Part shown: piece after piece, positions 35,525-44,167 of the stretch
How positions within the stretch are numbered: position 1 is the stretch's first letter
How the letters are laid out: each line of letters starts with the position of its first letter
Made by a program: the position numbers and the translations under genes
The notes under the pieces: generated by a model
Database searches by the model: none
Told to the model about the DNA's origin: nothing
What the model saw: only the letters and a program-made list of their open reading frames with translations
Assembly (NCBI RefSeq): GCF_003058225.1
Contig: NZ_QBUG01000009.1
Location: 248,001-312,000 of the forward strand
Direction of reading: 5' to 3'
From: Promicromonospora sp. AC04
GTDB taxonomy: Bacteria > Actinomycetota > Actinomycetes > Actinomycetales > Cellulomonadaceae
DNA: 64,000 nt

Positions 35525-38038
35525 ATGAGCAGCAACGACGCGCCTCGGCACCGGATCGAGCTGGGGGAGCCCTCCGCCACGTTCATCGACAGCTTCCTGG
35601 TGGGCAACGGCACTCTAGGGGCGGCGCTGCGCGGCGGCGCGGGCACCGAGGTGATGGACCTCAACCTCGACACGCTGTGGTCCGGCGGGCCGGACAGCGC
35701 CGTCGTCGATCCGCCCGACCCGGCCACCGTGGTGCGGCTGCGGCAGGCGATCGCCGCGGGCGACCACGCCGAGGCCGATCGCCTCGCCCGCGCGAACCTC
35801 TCGGACCGCTGGGTCCAGGCGTACCAGCCGCTCGCCCGCCTGACCTGGGCATACGGCCCGACGCCGGAGCACGTCACCGGCTACCGCCGCACCCTGGACC
35901 TGCGCCGCGCGACCGCTTCGGTGCGGTACCGCCTCGACGACAGGGACCACACGGGCGGCGACGGCGAGCACACGGACGACGCCGAAGCCGGCCTGGACGT
36001 CTTCGTCTCCGCCCCGGCCGCCGTCCTGGTCGCCACCACCCCCGCTGAGCGCGGGGTATCCGCTGCCGAACCGACCCCCGACCCAACAGATACCCAGCGC
36101 TCAGCGCTCGGGGTGGGGCGGTCGGCGGTCGGGTTCGAGCTGCATCATCCCGCGAGCATCACCGAGGACGAGCGGGACGGTGCGCGCTGGGTCGTCGCCA
36201 CCGGGCGGGTGCCCGCACTCGTCACGCCCGGGCCGGGCGAGGTGGTGCGGTACGCCGACGACGCCCCGGACGCCGCCGGCACCGTCGCCGCCGGGATGGG
36301 GTTCGCCGCGGTCGCCTGCGTCGAGCAGACCGCCGAGGGCGCCCGCCTGCTCGTCGCCGCCGAGTGCGGGTTCCGGGGCCCGGACCAGCGCCCGAGCGCC
36401 GACGTCGGCTCCCTGACCGCCCTGGCCCGCGCCCGCGTCGAGGCCGCCCGCGGCCGCACCACTGCCGACCTGCGTGCCGAGCACGAGAGCGACCACCGGT
36501 CCTACTACGACCGGGCCGACCTGGACCTCTCGGCGTCGGACGACCCGGCCGCCGCCGCGGCCGAGCGGTACTTCCACCTGGGGCGCTACCTGATGATCGC
36601 GGGGTCCCGTCCCGGCACGCAGCCCCTGAACCTGCAGGGCATCTGGAACGCCGACCCGCTACCGCCCTGGAGCTGCGACTGGACGACCAACATCAACCTG
36701 CCGATGGCCTACTGGCCCGCCGAGCCCACCGGCCTGGCCGACCTCGCCGAGCCCCTGTTCGACCTGGTCGCAGACCTGGCCGACGCCGGACGGCGCACCG
36801 CGCGCGACTTCTACGGCACCCGCGGCTCGGCCGTGCACCACAACACCGACCTGTGGCGGTTCACCGCGCCCGTCGCCGGCGAGCCGAAGTGGTCGAGCTG
36901 GCCGTCGGCGCTGCCCTGGCTCGCCGCGCACCTGGGGGACCACCTGGACTACGGCGCCGAGCCGGGCGCCGGACCCGACGCCGCGGCGCGCGCCGCGCTC
37001 CCCGTCCACCGGGCGGCGGTCGAGCACACCCTCGGCATGCTGGTCGACTCCACGACGGGCCTCGGACAGCAGGACAGCGCGGGCCCCCTGGTCGTGAGCC
37101 CGTCGTCGTCCCCGGAGCACACGTTCGTGCGCGACGGGCACGAGTACGCCGTCGACGCCGGGTGCGCCATGGACCAAGAGCTCGCCGCCGAGGTGCTGGG
37201 CCGGTTCCTCGCGCTGCCCGCCGAGGACGGCGCCCCGGACGACACGGAGGGCGGTGCCCCGCCGTCGGACGAAGCACTCGCCGCCCGGGCGCGCGACGCC
37301 CTGGAGCGGCTGCGCCCCGTCCAGGTCGGCCCGGGCGGGGACCTGCTCGAGTACGAGACCGAGCGGACGCCGGGGGAACCGGGCCACCGCCACCTCTCGC
37401 ACCTGTACGGGCTGTACCCGGGCGCGCGCATCACCGAGACCCGCACGCCCGAACACTTCGCGGCCGCGCGCGAGGCGCTGCGGCTCCGGCTCGAGCACGG
37501 GTCCGGCTACACCGGCTGGAGCCAGGCCTGGATCCTGTGCCTGGCCGCGCGCCTGCGCGACCCGGCGCTCGCGGAGCGCTCGCTGGCGATCCTGATCGAG
37601 GACCTCAGCTCGGCCTCGCTGCTGGACCTGCACCCCGCCGAGTGGCTGCCCGAGGGCTGGGTGTTCCAGATCGACGGCAACCTGGGCGCGACGGCGGGCG
37701 TCGCCGAGCTGCTGGTGCAGAGCCACGACGGCGCGGTCAGCCTGCTGCCGACGCTGCCGCCGTCGTGGTCCGCGGGCCACGCGCGAGGGCTGCGCTGCCG
37801 CGGCGGGCACGTGGTGGACGTCGCCTGGCGGGACGGCCGGCTGACGGAGGCGACGGTCACGGCGGGGGGCCCGCGGGTGGTGGTGGACGTGACGCTCAGC
37901 ACGTCCGCGGTGGTCCGGGACGAGGCCGGAGAGACGGTCGCGACCATCCCGGTCCGGCCGGCGGCGTCGGGCCGTGTGCGCCTGGCCTGGGACACTGCTG
38001 TCGGTGGGCGGTATATCGTCACCTCCGGGCAGGTTTGA
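35525..38038 (+). CDS. GH95 alpha-L-fucosidase-type glycosidase
   Basis: An 837-residue glycoside hydrolase of family 95, whose inverting members cleave alpha-1,2-fucosyl (some alpha-galactosyl) linkages. Visible landmarks are the N-terminal domain (MDLNLDTLWSGGPD), the catalytic-domain NLQGIWNADPLPPWSCDWTTNINLPMAYW where the paired Asn act, SPSSSPE, and FQIDGNLGATAGVAELL. No signal peptide, matching the intracellular beta-galactosidase. A low-complexity insert (from about residue 170, around GVSAAEPTPDPTDTQR) is encoded by an inverted repeat (36044-36107). Together with the LacI regulator it forms a small glycan-degradation operon. Confidence 0.9.
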   Translation: MSSNDAPRHRIELGEPSATFIDSFLVGNGTLGAALRGGAGTEVMDLNLDTLWSGGPDSAVVDPPDPATVVRLRQAIAAGDHAEADRLARANLSDRWVQAYQPLARLTWAYGPTPEHVTGYRRTLDLRRATASVRYRLDDRDHTGGDGEHTDDAEAGLDVFVSAPAAVLVATTPAERGVSAAEPTPDPTDTQRSALGVGRSAVGFELHHPASITEDERDGARWVVATGRVPALVTPGPGEVVRYADDAPDAAGTVAAGMGFAAVACVEQTAEGARLLVAAECGFRGPDQRPSADVGSLTALARARVEAARGRTTADLRAEHESDHRSYYDRADLDLSASDDPAAAAAERYFHLGRYLMIAGSRPGTQPLNLQGIWNADPLPPWSCDWTTNINLPMAYWPAEPTGLADLAEPLFDLVADLADAGRRTARDFYGTRGSAVHHNTDLWRFTAPVAGEPKWSSWPSALPWLAAHLGDHLDYGAEPGAGPDAAARAALPVHRAAVEHTLGMLVDSTTGLGQQDSAGPLVVSPSSSPEHTFVRDGHEYAVDAGCAMDQELAAEVLGRFLALPAEDGAPDDTEGGAPPSDEALAARARDALERLRPVQVGPGGDLLEYETERTPGEPGHRHLSHLYGLYPGARITETRTPEHFAAAREALRLRLEHGSGYTGWSQAWILCLAARLRDPALAERSLAILIEDLSSASLLDLHPAEWLPEGWVFQIDGNLGATAGVAELLVQSHDGAVSLLPTLPPSWSAGHARGLRCRGGHVVDVAWRDGRLTEATVTAGGPRVVVDVTLSTSAVVRDEAGETVATIPVRPAASGRVRLAWDTAVGGRYIVTSGQV
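36044..36107. repeat. Inverted-repeat element inside the GH95 gene
   Basis: GCTGAGCGC and GGGTATC (36044-36060) pair with GATACCC and GCGCTCAGC (36089-36106) across one mismatch, loop about 28 bases. Within coding sequence and in frame, interrupting the GH95 N-terminal domain. Same architecture as the other elements of this stretch, different word. Confidence 0.75.
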
Positions 38039-38109
38039 CCGTGCCGGGATCGTCACTCGCGGCCCCTGTCAGACACATTTCTGGTACCGAATATTCACCC
38101 TGAAACCCG

Positions 38110-38115
38110 TAGGAT
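38110..38115 (+). promoter_or_regulatory. -10 box of the PAP2 gene
   Basis: TAGGAT fits TANNNT and ends 7 bases before ATG 38123, with no ribosome binding site: leaderless start. Confidence 0.45.
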
Positions 38116-38122
38116 CGGCTCG

Positions 38123-38890
38123 ATGGCGCAATCAGACGGCAGAGGTGTTACACGCGTGGAGTCACATTCAACAGGGGCTCTTCTCGACCCATCGACCCGT
38201 CCGACCTGGCGCAGCTCCCTCGTCGCGGCCGTCATCGCGTCACTGGTGTTCGTCTTCCTCATCTGGCAGGTAGTCGTCCGCGGCCCGTTCATCGCCTGGG
38301 ACTGGCAGTTCCACTACTACGTGGACGCGAACATGCCGGAAGGATGGAAGAAGGTCTTCCTCGACATCGTCGCGACCATCACCGGCGAACGGTTGTCCAC
38401 GGTCCCGATGCTGTTCGGCACCGCCTTCTACGTGGGGCGGAAGCAGGGCGGCCCCGGCAAGTTCTGGGACGTCGCCACGCGCCGACCCATGCTGGCCGTG
38501 CTGTCGGGCCTCGTGACCATCTTCGTGATCGGCTACAGCACGAAGTTCGGCCTGGGCCGCACCGGCCCGCACCACAACATGGACGTGCTGCACGCGGGCG
38601 GCCAGGCGTTCCCGTCGGGTCACGCGTCGAACACGTTCTTCACCGGCTTCTTCATCCTGTGCATGCTGTACTCCCAGAGCGGGCTGCACCCGAACGTCTC
38701 CCGGCTGCGGAAGCTGATCCCCATGGTCGCCGTGGTCGTGGTGATCGCGGGCGCCCTCATGTCGTGGCTGGACTACCACTGGCTGAGTGACATCCCCGCC
38801 GGCTGGCTGCTCGGGTTCATCGCCTGCATGGTGGCGCTGTCGGTGCTGCGCGCCCCGCACCACAAACGGGAGAGCGAGCCCGCGAGCTAG
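38123..38890 (+). CDS. PAP2-family phosphatase, membrane
   Basis: A 255-residue integral membrane acid-phosphatase-fold protein. The three PAP2 motifs appear as KFGLGRTGP, PSGHASN (catalytic His) and SWLDYHWLSDIPAGW (His and Asp). Helices surround them. Substrates are lipid phosphates such as phosphatidate or polyprenyl diphosphate. Its neighbours (glpD, AGPS-like oxidase, diacylglycerol kinase) make phosphatidate or lipid phosphates plausible, opposite in sense to the kinase. It ends one base from the convergent glpD stop. Confidence 0.88.
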   Translation: MAQSDGRGVTRVESHSTGALLDPSTRPTWRSSLVAAVIASLVFVFLIWQVVVRGPFIAWDWQFHYYVDANMPEGWKKVFLDIVATITGERLSTVPMLFGTAFYVGRKQGGPGKFWDVATRRPMLAVLSGLVTIFVIGYSTKFGLGRTGPHHNMDVLHAGGQAFPSGHASNTFFTGFFILCMLYSQSGLHPNVSRLRKLIPMVAVVVVIAGALMSWLDYHWLSDIPAGWLLGFIACMVALSVLRAPHHKRESEPAS

Positions 38891-38891
38891 G

Positions 38892-40484
38892 TCAGGGGCG
38901 CTCCAGCGCCTCAGCGACCAGCTCTGCCACGACGTCGCGCACCGCCGCCCGGTCCGCCGGGACCAGGCCGATGCGGGTGCGGCGGTCGAGCACGTCGTCC
39001 GCGTCCAGCGCGCCCTCGTGCGTCACCGCCCACTCGATCTCGGCGCGCGTGATGTCCAGGTGCTCCGTGCCCTCGATCCCCTGCCCGACGGCGGACGCCG
39101 CACCCGGCAGGGCCGCCACGGCCAGCACCTGAGCCGCCTCGGTGCCGTACCGCGCGACGAGCGAGGCCGCCCCGACCAGCAGGGTCTCGACGGGCTCGCC
39201 CGGCCAGCCGCCCTGCGCGCCCGGCGCCCCGACCAGGGGCAGGTTCGCCGTCCGGCACGGCCCCGCGGTGAGCCCGGCGTGCTTGACTGCCAGGTCCACG
39301 GCGTCCTCGGCCATCGTCCGGTACGTCGTCAGCTTGCCGCCCAGCACGTTCACCGCACCCGTCGACGGCGACACCTCCACGAGGTGCTTGCGCGAGACGT
39401 CGGACGACACCAGGCCCGCGCCGTCGCCCGACCCGACCGAGTCAACCAGGGGCCGCAGCCCCGCGAAGGCGCCTACGACGTCGTCGGGCAGCAGGGGGCG
39501 CTCCAGCGCGCGGGACACGGTCGCCAGCAGGAAGTCGATCTCGGGCTGCGTGGGCACCGGCACGTCGGGGACGGCGCCGGGCGCCTCCACGTCGGTGAGG
39601 CCGATGATCACGCGCCCGAGCTGGACCGGCAGCGCGAACACGTACCGCGAGCCGGACCCGGGCACCGGAACCATGAGGGCGCCCGCCGGGTGACCCAGCC
39701 GCTCGGCGGGCACCACCACGTGCGTGCCGCGGCTCGGCCGCAGCCGCACCGACGCGTCCACCGTCCCGGCCCATACGCCGGTCGCGTTCACGACCACGCG
39801 GGCCCGCGCGGTCAGGGTGGCGCCGGTGAGCACGTCCTGGAGGGTCGCGCCGTCCGCGCGCAGGCTGATAGCACGGACACGGGTCAGGATCTTCGCCCCG
39901 CGCCCGGCGGCGCTGCGGGCCAGCGCGACGACGAGCCGGGCGTCGTCGACGAGCTGCCCGTCGTGCCCGATCCACGCGCCGTGCAGGTGCTCGCGCGCGA
40001 CCGCCGGCACCAGCCGCGCGGCCTCGCCCGGGCGGGCCAGCCGCGGCGGGGGCAGCACGTCGGACGACGTCCCGGCGTCGCGCCGCAGCAGGTCGCCCAG
40101 GCCGAACCCGATCCCCGCGGTGATGCCCTGCCGCCGCCCGACGCCCGTGGTGAGCGGCAGCACCTGCGGCAGCGCGCGGACCAGGTGCGGGGCAGTGCGC
40201 GTCATCAGCACGTGTCGTTCGCGCGCGCTCTCGCGAGCCACGCCGACGTCGCCCGTCGCCAGGTACCGCAGGCCGCCGTGCGCCAGCTTCGAGCTCCACC
40301 TGGAGGTGCCCCAGGCCAGGTCCCGCGCCTCGACGAGGGCGACCGACAGGCCGCGCGCGGCGGCGTCGAGCGCCACGCCGACGCCGGTCACGCCCCCGCC
40401 GACCACGAGCAGGTCGACCGCCTCGGAGGCGAGCTCGTCGAGCTCGCGCGCGCGGCGTCGGGCGGTGAGGGCGGTGCGCTGCAT
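38892..40484 (-). CDS. glpD: Glycerol-3-phosphate dehydrogenase (FAD)
   Basis: A 530-residue flavoenzyme that oxidises glycerol-3-phosphate to dihydroxyacetone phosphate, passing electrons to the quinone pool. The N-terminal FAD fold (VVGGGVTGVGVALDAAARG), GTSRWSSKLAHGGLRYL, TNATGVWAG (as VVNATGVWAG) and GGKLTTYRTMAEDAVD are classic. ATG 40484 has GGAAG about 10 bases upstream. It lies 58 bases after the tetR stop in the same direction, so the regulator and glpD are probably one transcript. Confidence 0.95.
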   Translation of the reverse strand: MQRTALTARRRARELDELASEAVDLLVVGGGVTGVGVALDAAARGLSVALVEARDLAWGTSRWSSKLAHGGLRYLATGDVGVARESARERHVLMTRTAPHLVRALPQVLPLTTGVGRRQGITAGIGFGLGDLLRRDAGTSSDVLPPPRLARPGEAARLVPAVAREHLHGAWIGHDGQLVDDARLVVALARSAAGRGAKILTRVRAISLRADGATLQDVLTGATLTARARVVVNATGVWAGTVDASVRLRPSRGTHVVVPAERLGHPAGALMVPVPGSGSRYVFALPVQLGRVIIGLTDVEAPGAVPDVPVPTQPEIDFLLATVSRALERPLLPDDVVGAFAGLRPLVDSVGSGDGAGLVSSDVSRKHLVEVSPSTGAVNVLGGKLTTYRTMAEDAVDLAVKHAGLTAGPCRTANLPLVGAPGAQGGWPGEPVETLLVGAASLVARYGTEAAQVLAVAALPGAASAVGQGIEGTEHLDITRAEIEWAVTHEGALDADDVLDRRTRIGLVPADRAAVRDVVAELVAEALERP

Positions 40485-40542
40485 CGGTTCTGCTTCCGGG
40501 GGTTTTCGGGTGCTGGGGCGGGGCGGAGGACCGGCGTGCCGG

Positions 40543-41163
40543 TCAGGGGCGGAGGTACCCGTCGAGGGAGTGCGTGAGCTCGGTGCGCAGGGCGTCGTCG
40601 TCGATCACCGTGGTCACCGTCTGGTGGGAGAACACCACCGACTGGGAGATGAGCAGGACCATTACCGCCATGTCCGTGGCGGACCCGGCCCGGACCGTGC
40701 CGCCCTGCTGCGCGGCGCCGATGGCGGAGGCGAGCCACTCCAGGAGCACGCGCTGCGACCGCCCGATCCGCTGGAACGTGTACCGGGTGAAGACCTCGGG
40801 CTCGCTGGCCAGGAGGCGCCCGAACACGGGGTCGGCGTGGAACTGCTCGCCGAACCGGACCACCTTGTCGACGATCGTGGCGCGGTCGGCGGCCTGCGGG
40901 CCGATGGTGTTGAGCACGAGCTGCGCGCGGTAGCCGAAGACTGCACGCAGCACGTCGTCGGCGGACTCCCAGCGGCGGTAGACCGTGGGGCGGGAGACGC
41001 CGGCGGCCCGGGCGAGCTCGGCGATGGACAGGCCGCGCGTGCCGCGGGTGGCGACCAGCTCGGAGGCGGCCTCCAGGAGGCGCGCCTCGGTGCGGTCGGG
41101 GGCGCCGTCGGGGCCGTCCGGCGTCGGCGACAGGGCCCCGGAGGATGCGTTACGTATTGTCAT
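40543..41163 (-). CDS. TetR-family regulator
   Basis: A 206-residue TetR protein. N-terminal HTH (about residues 25-70: LLEAASELVATRGTRGLSIAELARAAGVSRPTVYRRW) with a helical ligand-binding C-terminal half. ATG 41163 starts MTIRNASSG; the frame extends further but into the operator region. Divergent from the AGPS-like flavoprotein and upstream of glpD. The same gene order (glpD, tetR-type regulator, flavoprotein, diacylglycerol kinase) occurs in mycobacteria as Rv2249c-Rv2252, so it probably represses this lipid block. Confidence 0.88.
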   Translation of the reverse strand: MTIRNASSGALSPTPDGPDGAPDRTEARLLEAASELVATRGTRGLSIAELARAAGVSRPTVYRRWESADDVLRAVFGYRAQLVLNTIGPQAADRATIVDKVVRFGEQFHADPVFGRLLASEPEVFTRYTFQRIGRSQRVLLEWLASAIGAAQQGGTVRAGSATDMAVMVLLISQSVVFSHQTVTTVIDDDALRTELTHSLDGYLRP

Positions 41164-41183
41164 CTTGTGTAACACTGTAACGC
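41147..41183. promoter_or_regulatory. TetR operator candidate
   Basis: TGTAACAC-TGTAACGC (41168-41183) is a direct repeat of TGTAAC with an 8-base step; GCGTTAC (41147-41153) mirrors the final GTAACGC. The sites straddle the tetR start and lie ahead of the flavoprotein gene, consistent with control of both directions. Confidence 0.55.
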
Positions 41184-41273
41184 GGGTCACGGTGGGCGAC
41201 CAGCGCCAGCCGCCCCGATCGCGACCCGACGCGCACGACACGCACGACACGCACGACACGACACGGAGGACGC

Positions 41274-42893
41274 GTGAGCACGCTGCCGGAGAACCAGCCC
41301 GTCGACATGCGGTGGGACGGCTGGGGCGACCCGGCCCGGGCCCACGGGCTCCCGGGCGGCGTGAAGCTGCTGCTCACGGCCATGCTCGGGCGGATGCCGA
41401 AGGCGCCGCCCGCACCGCGCCTCGCCGAGGTCGCGATCAGCACCCCGCCCCTGCCCGACGCCGACCTGGCGGCGCTGGCCACCGCCGTCGGCGCGGCCCA
41501 CGTGGACACCGGCCACGACGTCCGCCTGCTGCACGCCGGCGGCAAGTCCACGCCGGACCTGCTGCGGCGCCGGCAGCCGGAGCAGGTGGCGCCGGGCGCC
41601 GTGGTGCTGCCGGGGACCGAGGACCAGGTGGCCGCCGTGCTGGCCGTCGCGGGCGAGCGCGGGCTCGCGGTCGTGCCGTTCGGCGGCGGGACCGCCGTGA
41701 CCGGCGGCCTCGAGCCCGCCGCCGGACCGCACCGGGGCGTGGTCAGCCTCGACCTGCGCCGCCTGTCCGGTCTGGTCGCGCTGGACGACGTCGCCCACGA
41801 GGCGACCTTCCATGCCGGGACGCGGGCGCCGGACGCCGAGACGGCGCTGGCGGAGCGGGGCTTCGAGCTGGGGCACTTCCCGCAGAGCTTCGAGTTCGCG
41901 ACGCTCGGCGGGTTCGCCGCCATGCGGTCCTCCGGCCAGAACTCCGCCGGGTACGGGCGGTTCGACGCCATGGTCACCGGCCTGCGGGTGGTGACCCCTA
42001 CGGGCACGCTCGACCTGGGCCGGGCGCCCGGCTCGGCCGCCGGGCCGGACCTGGTGCGCTGGTTCCTCGGCTCGGAGGGCACGTTCGGCGTGATCACCCA
42101 GGTGCGCCTGCGCGTGCACCCCACCCCCGAGGCGCGGCTGTTCGACGCCTGGACCTTCGGTGACTTCGCCACCGGCGCCGACGCCCTGCGCCGCGTGGCG
42201 CAGCTCGGCACGGGCCCTACGGTGATCCGCCTGTCCGACGAGGCGGAGACGGCCGTCTCCCTGGCCCAGGTCGGCAACATCGGCAAGGCGCTGGCCAGGG
42301 GCTGCTCCGCCGTCGTGCTGCACGAGGGGCCCGCCGACCTGGCCGCGGCCCGCCGCGAGGCCACCACCCGCGTGCTGCGCGAGGCGGGCGGCACGCCCGC
42401 CGCCGCGAAGCTCGCCGCGGCCTGGGACCACGGCCGGTTCAGGGCGCCGTACCTGCGTGACGCGCTGCTCGCCGCGGGCGTGTTCTGCGAGACGCTGGAG
42501 ACCGCCACCACCTGGTCGAACCTGCACGCGCTGAAGGCCGCGGCCACCGAGGCGCTGGCGGCGGGGTTCGCGGACGAGCGCGCGCGCAACCGCATCCTCT
42601 GCCACATCTCGCACGTGTACCCGACGGGCGCCTCGCTGTACTTCACGGTGATCGCTGGCCTCGGCGCCGAGCCGCTGGAGCCGTGGAGCCGGGTCAAGTC
42701 CCGGGCGAACGACGCGATCATGGGGGAGGGCGGCACAATCAGCCACCATCACGGCGTCGGCACGGACCACGCGCCCTGGCTCGAGTGGGAGATCGGCGAG
42801 GCCGGTATCCGCATGCTCCGGGCGGTGCAGGCCGAGCTGGACCCGGCGGGGATCATGAACCCGGGCGCTCTGATGCAGCGCACGGTCGGGTAG
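41274..42893 (+). CDS. FAD-binding oxidase, alkyl-DHAP synthase-like
   Basis: A 539-residue vanillyl-alcohol-oxidase-fold flavoenzyme. VLPGTEDQVAAVL begins the FAD-binding domain, PFGGGTAVTGGL and GGFAAMRSSGQNSAGYGRFDAMV bind FAD, and the C-terminal GGTISHHHGVGTDHAPW is the signature of alkyl-dihydroxyacetonephosphate synthases. These swap an acyl for an alkyl group on DHAP to begin ether-lipid synthesis; the substrate DHAP is the product of the neighbouring glpD. Corresponds to Rv2251 in mycobacteria. GTG 41274 follows GGAGGA. Confidence 0.87.
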   Translation: MSTLPENQPVDMRWDGWGDPARAHGLPGGVKLLLTAMLGRMPKAPPAPRLAEVAISTPPLPDADLAALATAVGAAHVDTGHDVRLLHAGGKSTPDLLRRRQPEQVAPGAVVLPGTEDQVAAVLAVAGERGLAVVPFGGGTAVTGGLEPAAGPHRGVVSLDLRRLSGLVALDDVAHEATFHAGTRAPDAETALAERGFELGHFPQSFEFATLGGFAAMRSSGQNSAGYGRFDAMVTGLRVVTPTGTLDLGRAPGSAAGPDLVRWFLGSEGTFGVITQVRLRVHPTPEARLFDAWTFGDFATGADALRRVAQLGTGPTVIRLSDEAETAVSLAQVGNIGKALARGCSAVVLHEGPADLAAARREATTRVLREAGGTPAAAKLAAAWDHGRFRAPYLRDALLAAGVFCETLETATTWSNLHALKAAATEALAAGFADERARNRILCHISHVYPTGASLYFTVIAGLGAEPLEPWSRVKSRANDAIMGEGGTISHHHGVGTDHAPWLEWEIGEAGIRMLRAVQAELDPAGIMNPGALMQRTVG

Positions 42894-42947
42894 GTTTCGG
42901 CCACCACGTTTCTCGACGGTGTCCGACGGCGGGCGCATGGAGCTGAC

Positions 42948-43865
42948 ATGACAGAGCAGTCAGGCGGGGCCGGGCACGTCGCGGTGCTCGTGAACCCCGT
43001 CTCGGGGCGCGGCGTCGGCGCGGACAGCGGGCACGTCGCGATCGAGCGGCTGCGGGCCCGGGGCGCCGACGTCCGGGTCTACCAGGGCGCCAGCGAGACC
43101 GAGACCGTCGCGCTCGGCAAGCGGGCCGTCGACGAGCGACCCGACGTGCTCGTGGTGGCCGGCGGTGACGGGACCGTCTCGTCGGTGCTGCCGTCCCTCC
43201 TGGAGTCGGGCATCCCGCTGGCCGTGATCCCCGGCGGCACGGGCAACGACCTCGCCCGCGAGCACGGCATCCCCCTGGACGACGCCGCGGCTGCCGCGGA
43301 CCTCGCGCTCGACGGCGTCCGCCGCCGCGTGGACACGGGCACCATCACGGCCGACGACGGCACGGTGCGCCACTTCGTCACCGTGCTGTGCGCGGGCCTG
43401 GACTCGCTGACCAACGAGCGCACCAACCGCATGACGTGGCCCACGGGCCCCGCCCGTTACAAGGTGGCCGTCTACCTCGAGTGGCTGCGGCTGCGGAAGT
43501 TCGCCTACCGGCTGCACCCGGTGGGCGCGCCGTCGCTGGAGCAGGACGGGTACATGCTCGCGATCGGCCTGACGAAGACCTACGGCGGCGGCGTGCCGAT
43601 CTGCCCGGACGCCGACCCGACGGACGGGCTCCTCGACGTGACCCTGGTGCACGCCGTCGGCCGGTTCAAGGTCCTCGCGTTCGACGCGCTCATCAAGGCG
43701 GGCACGCACGTCGGGCGGCCGGACGTCACGACGCTGCGGGCCTCCGCGATCCGGCTGGAGGCCCCGGCGGGGCTCGTCACGTACGCCGACGGCGAGCACG
43801 TGGGGCCCGTCCCGGTGACGATCGAGGCGCACCGGGAGGCACTGACCCTCTGCGTCCCGGCGTGA
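42948..43865 (+). CDS. dagK: Diacylglycerol kinase / YegS-like lipid kinase
   Basis: A 305-residue DAGK-catalytic-domain protein that uses ATP to phosphorylate diacylglycerol or a related lipid. The nucleotide motifs GGDGTVSS (72-79) and PGGTGNDLARE are intact. It is the orthologue by position of Rv2252. It starts with GGAG 5 bases before ATG 42948 and is 54 bases after the flavoprotein gene, so likely cotranscribed. Its stop overlaps the next short gene in GTGA fashion. Confidence 0.9.
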   Translation: MTEQSGGAGHVAVLVNPVSGRGVGADSGHVAIERLRARGADVRVYQGASETETVALGKRAVDERPDVLVVAGGDGTVSSVLPSLLESGIPLAVIPGGTGNDLAREHGIPLDDAAAAADLALDGVRRRVDTGTITADDGTVRHFVTVLCAGLDSLTNERTNRMTWPTGPARYKVAVYLEWLRLRKFAYRLHPVGAPSLEQDGYMLAIGLTKTYGGGVPICPDADPTDGLLDVTLVHAVGRFKVLAFDALIKAGTHVGRPDVTTLRASAIRLEAPAGLVTYADGEHVGPVPVTIEAHREALTLCVPA

Positions 43866-44167
43866 CGATTCGAGCTACTGCCGGCCGCGTGCGTCGGATG
43901 TCGAGCGAGCGGTTCACCGACCTGGAGCGGGACGTGCTGGCGTTCGCCGAGGCCGAGACGGCGACCCCGCCGACCGTCGACGACGCCCTCGCCGCGTGCC
44001 TGACCGACGCCCTCGGCGCGGAGGCCTTCACGGAGCTCGTCGCGATCGTCGCGGTGGAGAACCTGCGCAGCCGGGTCAACTCGGCCATGGGGCTCAGCAC
44101 CCAGGGCTTCAGCGACCGGTGCGAGGTCCCGTTCGGTGGCGCCCTCGCCCAGGTCGGGGAGTCCTAG
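43862..44167 (+). pseudogene. CMD-family protein, N-terminally truncated
   Basis: Only the C-terminal half of a carboxymuconolactone decarboxylase-type protein is left: the sequence ERDVLAFAEAETATPPTVDDALAACL to ENLRSRVNSAMGLSTQGFSDRC matches the usual end of about 170-residue members, but the N-terminal half, which normally contains the catalytic core, is absent. The remaining part is open for 101 codons, from GTG 43862 overlapping the dagK stop, or ATG 43898. It precedes an ECF41-type sigma factor in the characteristic arrangement, so it looks like a damaged partner of that sigma factor. Confidence 0.7.

Noticed and set aside
36044-36107. Frameshift in the GH95 gene
   Set aside because: The frame is continuous on both sides of the inverted repeat; it is an in-frame insertion.
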